Below the pieces are notes generated by a model. The model did not search any database. It had not been told where the DNA came from and saw only the letters and a list, made by a program, of their open reading frames with translations. A DNA stretch of 64,000 bases from Bacterioplanes sp965233665 (GTDB lineage Bacteria; Pseudomonadota; Gammaproteobacteria; Pseudomonadales; Oceanobacteraceae). Positions 36,101 through 45,835 of this stretch are shown here, in pieces. The stretch lies in contig CBDDTG010000033.1 in the NCBI GenBank assembly GCA_965233665.1, forward strand, positions 13,374-77,373, read 5' to 3'. Both the position numbers and the translations under genes were made by a program. Each line of letters begins with the position of its first letter. The stretch's first letter is position 1.

Positions 36101-38456
36101 TAAAATACGACTGGCTGCATCGGCGACTGACTGTGCTTTGCGCTGCAGCTCATCGACCAGCTTTTGCTTATGGCCTTCAAACGACTCATACAGCTCCTCG
36201 CGCTTTTCCATGATGTCGGCGAGAAACTCATCAAACTCGCTGTATTGGCTTTCAAATTCTTCTAACTGTACCAATAGGCGTGACAGCTGTTCATCGCACT
36301 TTTCTGGCGTATTGGCCATTCCCAGCGCATTGGCGATGCTTTGTGAAAACAACTTAAACTGGGCGCCAAACTGCGCCATCGCCTCTGCTGAGCCCAATGA
36401 CTTTTGCTTATGCTTCGCTTTGGCACGACACTGGTTTAACTTGGAGTAGACCTGCGAGATGGTGTCAATAATACGGGTGCGTACGGTGGCATCATCAACG
36501 CTTAAGGTGGCCATCAGTTCGGATAATAAGTCCAAGCCCGTCGCGGTAGATTCAATTGCCTCCACCACCGGCTCTAACTCAGCAATGGTATCGACGTTCT
36601 CCACTTGCTGGTTAAACTGCTCGACCTTTTCTTGGTACGGCTGCAGTGCTTGCTCACCAGATAAGAACAGCACGGTGCGCTCACTGAGCGAGCCTTCTAA
36701 TTGCTGTAGCTCTTGATCCAACTGATCAATGCGCGCAACATCAATATAGCGCAGCTCTTTGATGGTCATTAAGTGACCACGCTGATGACGCAGGCGATCT
36801 AACGCTTGAACGTACTCTTCTGCTGACTGCCAGCTTTCGGTCTGGATAGACTGCACCAGCTCCTTTTGCCCTTGCTCGGCTTCGTGCATGGCTTTATCGG
36901 ATTGCTGGCGAATGCTTTGTACTTTTTCAAACTCGTCGATCACCAGCTCGGCTGTCGCGGCGACTTCTTTAATCAGAGCTGCCATGGTGGCCACTGGCTC
37001 ATCTTCGAGCCAATAGTGATCATCAAATACTTTGCGAGCTGCTTTACTGAGCTCTTCATACAGCCGTGCAGACACACTTTGATTATCAATCATGCGCACC
37101 AGGCTGAATAAATCCGACACCCCGCGCACCAGCTCAGCATTGCCAATGCGACCATAAAATGTCTGGCTGGCCGGCACCTTACTGGCGTACTCCGCACTTT
37201 GATAAGGGGTTTCCCAAATCTGCATCGGGTGCACACGTGTCGGCTCAGATTCCGCCGAGAAAATGACCAAACGGCCACTGTCCGATAAGGCATAACCATG
37301 ACCATAAATCGGATTTTGCAGGCTCTTATCGATTAAGTTGTATGCCAGCAAGCCGACCTCACCATCCACCGGGTGATAGAACACATACAACATGTCTTCG
37401 CCATTCGGCGATTTTACTTTGCGCTTAAAGCGCATGCCGCGTGTACGCTCATCAAACTGCTTGTACTCTCCGGTGGTTAAGTAGCAGCCACCTGGGAAGA
37501 TCACCCCATGATCTTCTGGCAGTTGCACACAGGACTCGCCAATGGCATCAATGCGCGATACGGTTTCGGTCAAACAGTTGTAAATAAAATAGCGCCACTG
37601 CTCTTCGCGATAAGGCAAGATTTTCAATAGGATCAAATCGCCGACTTGGGCGTAGAATATGCCCGCATCGTCCAGTGATTGAGTGCGGTCTTCTACCGGC
37701 TCTTGGTAAATGCCCAAACCATCTTCGGTATTGTTTTCCACCTTGATGGTTAAATCACCAGCAATGGTTTCTACAAACAGGGTATCCAAAATATTGATAT
37801 GCGGATGGCGGCCATTAACGGTATCGTCGCGCGTGGTCTCGACCCATTCGAAATCAAACGCCGGTGGCAACTGAATATCGCGTTCACCGCGGTTATCAAT
37901 GTACTTTATGTCATTGCCATCCGGTGATACTGACCAGCGAAATACGCGTAAGTCATCGAGTCTTTCACCGATTTGAAAACCCGCCAGCAGCTTGCCATCT
38001 TTGACGGTCAGCTCGACCAAGCGGGTATTCTTGTAATAGCGGTACAGCTCTTCAAAATCGTTAACAAATGACGATTCAGATAAAAACGAATTTTTGCTAT
38101 CAATGGCCACCATTTCAAACTGGCCATCGACTTCTTTTACATCAAACAAGGCAAAAACATCATCAACACTGGTCTCTTTTTTAAGACCCAATAAAGACGT
38201 TATAGCCAAACAACAAATGCTTGCCCACTTGTACCATATCGCGGGCAATACAGTTGTTTTCTGTCCGCACCCGACAGCGAGCAACAACGGCCATTTCTGA
38301 GCTACCAAACTCATCAGTTCGCGCCTGATTCAGCTGGTTAATTTCTTGCTCCAGTTGCCGACCCTGGTCTAACAGACGCTTTCTGATGACCTCGTAAGCG
38401 CCACCTTCTGCAACGGCATTGTCAACCAAATCCGTGGGCTGTGTTTGCTCTACCAT
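33155..38456 (-). pseudogene. Giant AAA ATPase ('DNA repair ATPase' family), one frameshift
   Basis: About 1766 residues when one base is removed. The N-terminal part ends ...FGYNVFIG, then the frame shifts at a CCC run (38187-38189) and continues LKKETSVDDVFALF. A single extra G (minus strand) explains it: ATT-GGT-CTT would read through. The protein has an N-terminal beta domain, long coiled coils (residues ~450-800), and a C-terminal AAA domain with Walker A SPPGYGKTTL and Walker B NVMLYLDDIQH. The family name is historical. Presence with flotillin and PspA suggests a membrane-associated role. Without the shift it is two open frames, 38181-38456 and 33155-38314. Confidence 0.8.
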
Positions 38457-38521
38457 TATTATCCCTTGCTACGATCAATCGGGTTATACGGAATACTGCG
38501 GTGACTCAATTGAGATTGAGC

Positions 38522-38545
38522 GGGCCTGCTGCAGCGAGCAGGCCC
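38522..38545 (-). other. Intercistronic hairpin between flotillin and ATPase genes
   Basis: Stem GGGCCTGCT / AGCAGGCCC with a 6-base loop in the ~100-bp gap. There is no T tract on the minus strand, so it is unlikely to stop transcription fully. It may set different mRNA stability for the abundant flotillin and the giant ATPase. Confidence 0.45.
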
Positions 38546-38558
38546 TGGTTCATCACAC

Positions 38559-40502
38559 TTAGTGCGTTTCTTTGCTGTTGTCAGTGGAGCTTTCCATCAG
38601 CTTGCCCAGCATGGCCTGAATGGTATTGCTCTTACCGGCAAAGCCATCGATGGCTTTACCAATCGACAAGGACTTAGCGAAGTTGTCAAAGAAGTGGTCT
38701 TCACCGCCGACAATGTCGATCTTGGCTTTCTGCAAGGCAACGGCCAATACTTCAGCATTTTCACGAGCAATGTCTTTGCCTGCATCGATCGATGCCAGCG
38801 CTTCTTTGAGTGCCGTTTCCAGACCCATGCGGAATTCTTCGTGAGAACGTGCTTCGGCGCTCATGTTGTTCATGGCATCGAATTTCTCAACCAGACCATC
38901 GGCCTCAGCTTTAAACTGCTCGCGAGTGACTTCAGCATTCGCCATGCCCACTTCGCGTGCCGAGGTGGCTTCAGCATTGCCTTTGGCCGCAATTACATCG
39001 GCTTCAGCTTTACCGGTACCCAGTAAGGCATCGGCTTCGGCATCGCCTTTGGCTTTATCCACATTAGCTTCGGCTATGCCTTCTTTTTCCAATGCTTCGG
39101 CTTTGGCTGACTGCACTTTGGCTTCTGCCAAGCCACGAGCAGCTTGCTCTGCTTGTGTGGCTTCGGCCAGTTTCTTCTTAGCGTCAGCTTCTTTAGCAGA
39201 GGCATCCAGCTCAGCCTGAGCCATGGTGGTGATCTCAACGGCTTTATGTTTGGCCGACAGCTCTTTGGCTTCCAGCTTCTTTGACTTGCTTAACTTTTTC
39301 TTCTTCCGCTACGGCTTCTGCGGCCAGTACTTGTACTTGCTTGGCGCGGTCAGCTTCGGATACTTCACGCACTTCTTTAATGCGCTCTTCTTCCACGGCA
39401 ACGGTTTTATCAACCGCGACACGCTCGCGCACCACGTTGGCGATTTCTTTGCGCTCAACTTCGATGGCTTTTTCCGCTTCGATCTTTTGGATCTCGACTT
39501 CACGCTCGCGTGAAACGACTTCCAGATCGCGTGCACGAGTAACCTTCTCAATTTCAATGGCCACGGCGCGCTGACGGTTTTGCTCAGCCACTTCAATTTC
39601 ACGCTGCTGGTTTTCACGCTGCACCGACAGGTCTTTTTCGACCTGAATGTGGGTCAAGTCCGCCTTACGACGTTCTTCTTCTTGAACCTTTTTGGTCTCA
39701 GCTTCTTCACGCGCACGAATGGTGGCAATTTCACGCTCTTGCTTGGCCTCAGCATCCGACTGCTGACGTTCCAGCTCCAGCATGGCCTCAACGGTTTCAA
39801 CGTTCTTTTTCTTGATCGCCAGCTCTTCATCGCGCTCCAGGTTGTTGGTAATAACATTCTGGGTTGCAGTCAGCTGGGTGATTTTCTTAATACCCTCAGA
39901 GTCGAGAATATTATGAGGGTCGAGCGAAGCACGTGGCGTTTGCTCCAGGTAGTCGATGGCGACGTCTTCCAGCACATAGCCGTTTAAATCTTCACCAATA
40001 ACTTGGATGATCTTATCGCGAAAGTCCTGACGATTTTTCAAACAGAGCGACAAACTCAATTTGCTTACCGACGGTCTTCAGGGCCTCAGAGAACTTGGCA
40101 TTAAACAGCTCGTTGACGGCAGCACGATCCGATGCGCGGTTGGCACCAATCGACTTGGCCACTTTCAACACGTCTTCTGCCGTTTCCGTTAACGCGCAAA
40201 TAGAAGGCGACGGTAATGTCAGCACGCATGTTGTCGGCGCAGATCAAGCCGTCTTTACCTCGGCGATCAACTTCAAGGGTGATCAGCGAGATTTTCATCA
40301 ACTCTTTTTTGTAGATGATGGGGTAAACCAAGGCGCCAGTGAAATGCACCTTAGGCGTAGAACTCATGTCGTTGACGATTAAGGCCGTGCCTTGGTCAAC
40401 CTTGTAGTAGAAGGCTTTAAACAGGGCAGCAAGGCCCAAAAGGATTACAAATACGATGCCAACAGTGGTCAGTATCGGCATCAATACTGATAGATCCGCC
40501 AT
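38559..40502 (-). pseudogene. yqiK: Flotillin-family SPFH protein (YqiK-like), three apparent frameshifts
   Basis: About 646 residues if three single extra bases are removed, near 40196 (CC), 40034-40038 (T run) and 39272 (CC). Repaired text reads RVN-ETAEDV, LFEK-RQDFRD and VKEA-EAKELSAKHKAVEI, each matching the family. There is an N-terminal membrane helix, an SPFH domain (KAFYYKVDQGTALIVNDMSS), then a long Glu/Ala/Arg coiled coil and a C-terminal Gly-poor tail. Flotillins scaffold membrane microdomains. It lies between the OB-fold gene and the ATPase gene. Sequencing error is more likely than true decay. Confidence 0.82.
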
Positions 40503-40539
40503 ATTCAGTTACTCCACGTCCTGTATTATTCAGTTCTAT

Positions 40540-41241
40540 TTATGTGTCCGAAGAAAGTCGAAATTCTTTCTCAGATATGACTCGGTATGCGTTTTTATCT
40601 TTTAAATACTCCAGTAAGACAACCCGATCTCCTTTAACAAAACTTTCCCCAGCAGAGGCTCTGACTTTTAGAATCAGCCCCGCACCGCCATCTTGTAGCA
40701 TGGCTTCACCAAACTCTTGATCCACTCGCGAGGTTCTAACAATCGCTGTTTGACCCAAAACGTGCTTACTCGACTCTTGCTGCGTCTTTTGAAAGAGCGG
40801 CCGCAGCGGCTTAATAAGCACACCTGTGACGATCAGCGCCAAATACAAAGACACCAACAACACCGGCAGGCCGGCGAGGTAGCGCAGTATTCCGTCAGGC
40901 ACCCAAGCAAATAAGAAGTGGACCAAATAATAACAAACCAACCAGCCAACTAATGCGACCAGCGTCAAGATGACCGTAGCCGGCACCCCAACCAGACCAA
41001 AGCGCATCAACAGCCCGGCCAAGGCATTAGGCCCGCCATGCTCGTGTGCACCGGCGGCATCCAGGTCGCCCTCAGCCTCTGGCAAGTCAACATCGAGAAT
41101 GTCGATGTCGACCATGCCCAATACGGCAATCAGCCAATACAGTGCGCAAATGGCGAGCACGAAGGTAAAGATGGCCGTCGGGAACGACGCGATATTTTGA
41201 TAGAAGGGATTCATTCCTTCGGTTAAAAAAATGGCAAACAT
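40540..41241 (-). CDS. yqiJ: YqiJ/NfeD-like membrane protein with OB-fold
   Basis: A 233-residue protein with four membrane helices, a His/Gly/Glu-rich loop (LDAAGAHEHGG), and a C-terminal OB-fold-like region (GQTAIVRTSRVDQEFG, KGDRVVLLEYLKDKNAYRVI). This is the layout of YqiJ, the usual partner of flotillin YqiK, and related to NfeD. It sits directly upstream of the flotillin gene, 37 bp apart. Confidence 0.82.
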   Translation of the reverse strand: MFAIFLTEGMNPFYQNIASFPTAIFTFVLAICALYWLIAVLGMVDIDILDVDLPEAEGDLDAAGAHEHGGPNALAGLLMRFGLVGVPATVILTLVALVGWLVCYYLVHFLFAWVPDGILRYLAGLPVLLVSLYLALIVTGVLIKPLRPLFQKTQQESSKHVLGQTAIVRTSRVDQEFGEAMLQDGGAGLILKVRASAGESFVKGDRVVLLEYLKDKNAYRVISEKEFRLSSDT

Positions 41242-41271
41242 CCGCTTCCCTTACAGATAAAACCCAGTCAA

Positions 41272-41287
41272 GCGGGGCAAGCCCCGC
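41272..41287 (-). other. Intercistronic GC hairpin
   Basis: Perfect GCGGGGC / GCCCCGC stem with a 2-base loop in the gap between the PspA and OB-fold genes. A T-rich stretch comes only about 12 bases later on the minus strand. It is probably an attenuator or processing signal more than a terminator. Confidence 0.35.
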
Positions 41288-41293
41288 CCAGTG

Positions 41294-41984
41294 TTACTTC
41301 TTTTTATTTCTAATGCGTTGCAGCACTTCATCGGCATTGCTGCCTCGGGTTGAAATGCCGGCCTGCCTCTAACTTGCTTTGCAGCGATACATCCGGGCTT
41401 TCTTCCGCCAGCTCATTGGCTGCAGCCATTTGCGCATCGCGCAGAGCTTGCTTCTCTTTGATTCTTTCAAGCGAGTCCATCGCGGTACGCAGCTTTGAAT
41501 GCGAGCCACTGTGACGCTCGGCCACCGCCGACTGCGCGCGCTGAACATTTTCTGTTGCTTTAACGGTGTCCACTTGCTGCTTTAAGCGCTTTAGGTTGCG
41601 CTCAGTCTGGAAAATGGCCGTTTTCAAACGCTCAGCACTGGCGCCGTAACCGGCTGCGGTTTCTTGCTCTAGGGCTAGCTGGCTCTCCAAGGCGGAGATT
41701 TTTTCTGCTACTTCGTGGGCCAGCGCTTCATTGCCTTTATCCAGTGCTTGCAGAGCATACCCTTCGTGCTCTTCAATTTGCTGCTGAAAGCCGGTGCATT
41801 TTTCCTGCGAGACTTTTTGTCGTGCAATGATCTCGGCCAGGCTGTTTTTGCTCTGGTTCAGCTCCGTTGCGGCGTCGCGAACTTCTTGATCCAAGATTCT
41901 CAACGCCTGACTGTCGACGATGGCTTCGCCCGCTTCATTTACTCCGCCGCGCAGAGCCGTCATCATTTTCGCCCAAATATTCAT
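41294..41984 (-). pseudogene. yjfJ: PspA/IM30-family protein, one frameshift near C-terminus
   Basis: A 229-residue coiled-coil membrane-stress protein when one base is removed. The N-terminal amphipathic helix region (MNIWAKMMTALRGGVNEAGE) and long helices (AVAEKISALESQLALEQ-type) are typical of PspA/IM30. The frame breaks after SKLEA: an extra C near 41362 hides AGISTRGSNADEVLQRIRNK and a stop at 41294. As given, the frame would end early at 41328 in an unrelated tail. PspA polymerises on stressed membranes. It is 11 bp after yjfI. Confidence 0.85.
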
Positions 41985-41995
41985 GGCTTATCCTC

Positions 41996-42622
41996 CTAAC
42001 TCTGCGCCACAGGCAATTGTAAAAACTCATCGTAGGCTTCGGTCGCCTGGATGACGTTACTGGCCAGTACCTCCAGCTCGAACACGACATTGGCTAATAT
42101 CGAGGTCGCACTGAGGGCACCAAACATGTGGTAATAATCTTCACCATCAATGGTGTCTAGGCTAATGGTCGATAGCGGCAAATACTTGTGTGTGCGCAGC
42201 ACGGCATCATTAAATGCGCGCATGTCGACCACATCGGTGGCTGGCCACAATACCGATTCAACAATAATTTGATCGCCAGATACTGTCATAAATACCGGCA
42301 AATCGCCGTATTCATGCATCACCAGATGCAAGGCTGGGTCGACGCCTTCAATCACTTCCACCGACGCACGCCCTTGGCTGAGCAACTCGGTACCTTGCAG
42401 AGCCTCAAGCAAGCTGCTCGTGGTCCAGCGCTGTGTTGTTTCTGTCATCATCATCTCTCCTGCTGATTCAACCATTCCCCCAGGCAAGCGCAGGCGCTTT
42501 TCCAGCAACGCCAGCTGTTTAGCATGCTCCGGGAGAACCCACACCTCTTTTTTCACCAGACCCTGCTCGCGCAGACGCCGTCGGTACTCTCGCTGATAGT
42601 ATGCGGACGATTTCGCTTTCAT
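41996..42622 (-). CDS. yjfI: YjfI family protein (DUF2170)
   Basis: A 208-residue soluble protein. The N-terminus is basic and helical (SSAYYQREYRRRLREQGL, then KKEVWVLPEHAKQL), like a small DNA- or RNA-binding or ribbon-helix-helix segment. The remainder is the DUF2170 domain with LPLSTISLDTIDGEDYYHMF and an acidic C-terminus. In E. coli yjfI is followed by the PspA-like yjfJ, as here. It is the first gene of the operon and lies after three palindromic sites. Confidence 0.87.
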   Translation of the reverse strand: MKAKSSAYYQREYRRRLREQGLVKKEVWVLPEHAKQLALLEKRLRLPGGMVESAGEMMMTETTQRWTTSSLLEALQGTELLSQGRASVEVIEGVDPALHLVMHEYGDLPVFMTVSGDQIIVESVLWPATDVVDMRAFNDAVLRTHKYLPLSTISLDTIDGEDYYHMFGALSATSILANVVFELEVLASNVIQATEAYDEFLQLPVAQS

Positions 42623-42639
42623 GAGTTCGAACCATCACT

Positions 42640-42693
42640 TTACATGTAATAAAATCAAAATTTCACATGTAATGCAAATTCGATTACATGTAA
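42640..42693. promoter_or_regulatory. Three TTACATGTAA-like palindromes upstream of yjfI
   Basis: TTACATGTAA at 42640-42649, TCACATGTAA at 42663-42672 and TTACATGTAA at 42684-42693. Centres are 23 and 21 bp apart, close to two helical turns, so a protein could bind all three on one face. The nearest site is about 18 bp from the yjfI start codon. I do not recognise the regulator. The array could also influence the DUF2834 gene on the other side. Confidence 0.6.
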
Positions 42694-42891
42694 GAAGAAC
42701 TAGAGGGTTATACAGGCCCAACCGCCCTACCTCAAGCTTGCTTACTTTCGACTATGCCAACACGCTCAACTTGGCTTAAAGCGCCCAATGCCATCATGGT
42801 CGAACATACGGCTCCCTTGAGGGTGGTAGCATGGCAAAGCAAGATAACAGCCAAACCAGCGAGTTGAGAAATACGTCAGAGGACGACCCAG

Positions 42892-43191
42892 ATGTCACGC
42901 TTCTACCTGATTGCAGCACTGCTCGGGGCAGCGATCCCTTACGCCGCCTTTGCACCCTGGCTGCTGGCGCACGGCGCAGACGTTCCGCTGTTGCTTCAAC
43001 AAGCAACCGCCAACCCCATCAGCCTATTTGCCTGGCTGGACGTTATCGTTGCGGCAGTGGTGCTGATGGTGTTTGTGATCGTGGATAGCAGGGCGCACCA
43101 AGTGCGCCATTGGTACTTGGCGATTTTGGCCACGTTAGTGGTCGGCGTGTCGTGCGGCTTGCCTTTGTATTTGTACTTGAGGAAGCGCTGA
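42892..43191 (+). CDS. DUF2834 membrane protein
   Basis: A 99-residue protein with three membrane helices: MSRFYLIAALLGAAIPYAAF, a mid segment with PISLFAWLDVIVAAVVLM, and a C-terminal LATLVVGVSCGLPLYLYLRKR. This matches DUF2834, of unknown function. Its stop codon falls inside the left end of the dispersed element at 43180, so the natural C-terminus may have been altered by an insertion. Confidence 0.75.
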   Translation: MSRFYLIAALLGAAIPYAAFAPWLLAHGADVPLLLQQATANPISLFAWLDVIVAAVVLMVFVIVDSRAHQVRHWYLAILATLVVGVSCGLPLYLYLRKR

Positions 43192-43235
43192 ATAATTCGG
43201 TGCCCCCACAGGGCGCGGGCGACAACAAATAATGT
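43180..43235 (+). repeat. Partial dispersed IS-like element, copy 1
   Basis: AGGAAGCGCTGAATAATTCGG followed by GTGCCC matches the left end of the elements at 48455 and 61927. A CAGGGCGCGGGCG stretch matches the interior of the 61927 copy. The right inverted end is not recognisable, so this copy is degraded. The rest of the gap to 43393 holds no recognised feature. Confidence 0.55.
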
Positions 43236-43393
43236 GCAGCGCTGTCCCCGTGACAAGCCGAGTCTTGGGGCCGCTTTACGCACCATTCATCTGCCGGGCA
43301 AGAGTACCCGCAAGGATTTAAAGTGTATGGCTATGTCGCTGCAGGAACCTTCGTCGACTATTTATAGCGCAGCGCCTAGCGAAGCATGAGGAG

Positions 43394-44085
43394 TTAACCC
43401 AGCATAAACTCTACCGCGGCCTGGGCATGCACCACGGCGGTATCAACCAAAAGGCACAGTGCAATGCTCAGCTTGCACCAATAAGCCAATCTCTGTGCAA
43501 CCCAAAATAGCGGCTTCAGCCCCCTTAAGCTGCAAGTCGGCAATGATGTCGCAGTATTGCTGGCGCGAGGCAGTGTTGATTTCACCGCGACACAATTCTT
43601 GATAAATCACGTTGTGTACCACGCCACGCTGCGAATTGTCTGGAATCAAGGTGTCGATGCCATGGCGCTGCAATCGCTCAGCGTAAAAGCCCTGTTCCAT
43701 GGTAAAGCGCGTGCCCAGCAAGCCCGCTCGGCTAACCCCTTGCTCTTTCAGCGCCAGCGCCGTGGCATCGGCAATGTGCAGCAGTGGAATGCCCGCTGCT
43801 TCTTCCACCTGCGGTGCTAGCTTGTGCATGGTGTTGGTACAAATCATCACCGCCTCAGCACCGGCCCGCTGCAAGCGCTGAGCGTGATCGCACAGCAAGT
43901 CCGCCAGCAGTCCCCATTCACCGTCGGCTTGTAACTTAGCCACGGCAGCAAAATCAAAAACTCGACAGCAACAAAGGGGCGGAGTGCAATCCACCCAGAC
44001 GCTTTTGCACACCGCGGTTAATCAATTGGTAATAAGTGACGGTTGACTCCCAACTCATGCCACCCAGTAAGCCGATGGTTTTCAT
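43394..44085 (-). pseudogene. Aspartate/glutamate racemase family, two apparent frameshifts
   Basis: A 229-residue protein if two extra bases are removed. The start MKTIGLLGGMSWEST at 44085 has AGGAG upstream and is the family signature. A five-T run (minus strand, 43956-43960) shifts the frame before FDFAAVAK, and a four-base run at 43449-43452 shifts it before VPLVDTAVVHAQAAVEF. The catalytic cysteines lie in ICTNTMHK and ILGCTEIGLL. The family interconverts L- and D-Asp/Glu or related acids. It is divergent from the MFS gene. Confidence 0.8.
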
Positions 44086-44186
44086 AACTGCTCCTAATAC
44101 GATGATGCATACAGCTTACTGCGCTGACATGGCGCCAACAGCCACAGTCGCTGGCAAAGTCACCAGTACAGTCACCGCTGTTGTTG

Positions 44187-44226
44187 CAACACTGCATTCA
44201 GTGTTGTGCCCTTGTCTGCAACACTG
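44187..44226. promoter_or_regulatory. Palindrome plus third half-site between racemase and MFS genes
   Basis: CAACACTG and CAGTGTTG arms are separated by CATT (44187-44206), and a further GCAACACTG occurs at 44218-44226. They occupy the divergent promoter region just before the MFS start. An operator for a dimeric regulator is likely. No regulator gene is adjacent. Confidence 0.45.
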
Positions 44227-44270
44227 ACAACTTCTACAGTAAGACGCCAAATTTTTGGACACGCTTTTGT

Positions 44271-45464
44271 ATGTCGCCCTCCCCCACCTTGAGTGAGCGC
44301 TGGCTGGTGGTGCTCATCGCCACGGTGCAATTTATCAACATCGTCGACTTTATGATGGTTGCCCCCTTAGGGCCGGATCTGGCCGAGGGCCTAGGCATCG
44401 CTACGTCGCAAATGGGGATCGTAACTGGCGTTTACGCCGGCGGCGCTACCATCAGCTCATTGCTGGCCGCTAAATGGCTGGATCGCTTTGCGCGCCGCTC
44501 AGCCATGGTGTTTTGCTTATTAGGGCTAGCCCTGGGGACCACTGCTGCCGCGTTATCCTTCGATGCCAACTCGCTCCTAGCGGCACGTATGCTAGCCGGC
44601 GCTTTTGGCGGCCCGGCCATGGCGCTGGCGATGGCGATTTTAATCGACGCCATTCCTGCCGAGCGCCGCGGCCGTGCTATGGGCCAGGTGGCCGGTGCGT
44701 TTTCGCTGGCGTCTGTTTTAGGCGTGCCTGCTGGCCTTGAGCTGGCACGCTGGGGCAGTTGGCACACGCCTTTTTGGGTCATTGGCGGTTTTACCTTTGC
44801 TTTGGCGCTGGTGGCTGCACGCTTATTACCGCATCAAGCAGTGCAACATAAAAACTTGCCGCCCTCCTGGCCCATGCTATATCGACCCGGCACACCGCGC
44901 TTGGGCCTAATGATGCTGGCGATTTCGGTGATGTCGGGCTTTTTAGTGATACCGCATTTATCCACTTTTTATCAGCTCAACCTGGGCTACCCACGTGAAG
45001 ACATTGGCGTGCTCTACCTAGTGGGCGGCGCACTGAGCTTTTTTAGCATGCGCCTGGCAGGCCGTTGCAGTGATCGCTTTGGTCCACTGAGCGTCTCTCT
45101 GGTCACCACCCTGGGGTATTTGCTGGTGCTGTGGGTCACCTTTATTCACACCCAAAGCTGGCTACCGATTATGGTGATGTTTGTCAGCTTTATGCTGATG
45201 CGTACCAGCCTCAGTGTTGCCGTTAACACCCAACTCACTTGGGTGCCACCGCCAGAACAGCGCGCTGCTTTTATGTCATTAAAAACCGCCATGCAACACG
45301 CAGCCGCCGCTGCCGGCGGCATGGTGTCGACCTGGGTGTTAAGCGAACATGCCAATGGTGCTCTACAACACATGGCAACGTTGGCGGCGCTGGCTGCTGC
45401 TCTGGCATTACTGCAGCCCGTTTTGATGGCACGACTGCAAAAGCAAATTGTGCACAAGCAATAA
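44271..45464 (+). CDS. Major facilitator superfamily transporter
   Basis: A 397-residue protein with twelve predicted helices. MFS hallmarks are visible: the loop AKWLDRFARRSAM after helix 2 and the mid-segment RRGRAMGQVAGAFSLASVLG. The start at 44271 gives MSPSPTLSERWLVVLIATVQF; further in-frame sequence from 44181 overlaps the operator-like repeats and is unlikely to be coding. The substrate is unknown; drug or sugar efflux types look similar. Confidence 0.85.
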   Translation: MSPSPTLSERWLVVLIATVQFINIVDFMMVAPLGPDLAEGLGIATSQMGIVTGVYAGGATISSLLAAKWLDRFARRSAMVFCLLGLALGTTAAALSFDANSLLAARMLAGAFGGPAMALAMAILIDAIPAERRGRAMGQVAGAFSLASVLGVPAGLELARWGSWHTPFWVIGGFTFALALVAARLLPHQAVQHKNLPPSWPMLYRPGTPRLGLMMLAISVMSGFLVIPHLSTFYQLNLGYPREDIGVLYLVGGALSFFSMRLAGRCSDRFGPLSVSLVTTLGYLLVLWVTFIHTQSWLPIMVMFVSFMLMRTSLSVAVNTQLTWVPPPEQRAAFMSLKTAMQHAAAAAGGMVSTWVLSEHANGALQHMATLAALAAALALLQPVLMARLQKQIVHKQ

Positions 45465-45835
45465 ATACCAGTGACGGGCGCTCATCATTCGCACAGCGTA
45501 AGCGCCTTTGATTTAAAAGACTTGCCTTCAGTGCTCTAACTCAACCATTCAACGCCACAAACCACCGCTGATAAAAAACCGTCTATAGGTAGTCACCGCA
45601 GTTAACCAGCTCGGTATTTCAGTGTGCAAATTATCACCAGCCCGTCACGCCTGATTATCGCAGCCTACCATCCCGCAAAAGTACCAAATTACTGATCGAC
45701 CATTGTCGTACACCAACTCCGCCAATACGCATTGCATCCTGCTTTTGCCCTACTTCAGTATCCAACTACCGTCAGCCACTTGCCTCTGGCAATGACAGCA
45801 TGGCGGCGCACAACAATAACAAGCAGGTACTCAAT
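45465..45835. other. Gap before aerolysin-like gene
   Basis: About 370 bp without a supported gene. A weak GGCGCT / AGCGCC pair after the MFS stop could act in termination. The rest should hold the toxin promoter, but no clear -35/-10 pair stands out. The final ~20 bp have an AGGTA-like ribosome site before 45836. Confidence 0.5.

Noticed and set aside
38559..40502. Programmed frameshifting in the flotillin gene
   Set aside because: Three separate sites, none with a slippery heptamer or stimulatory structure that I can see. Single extra bases explain all of them.
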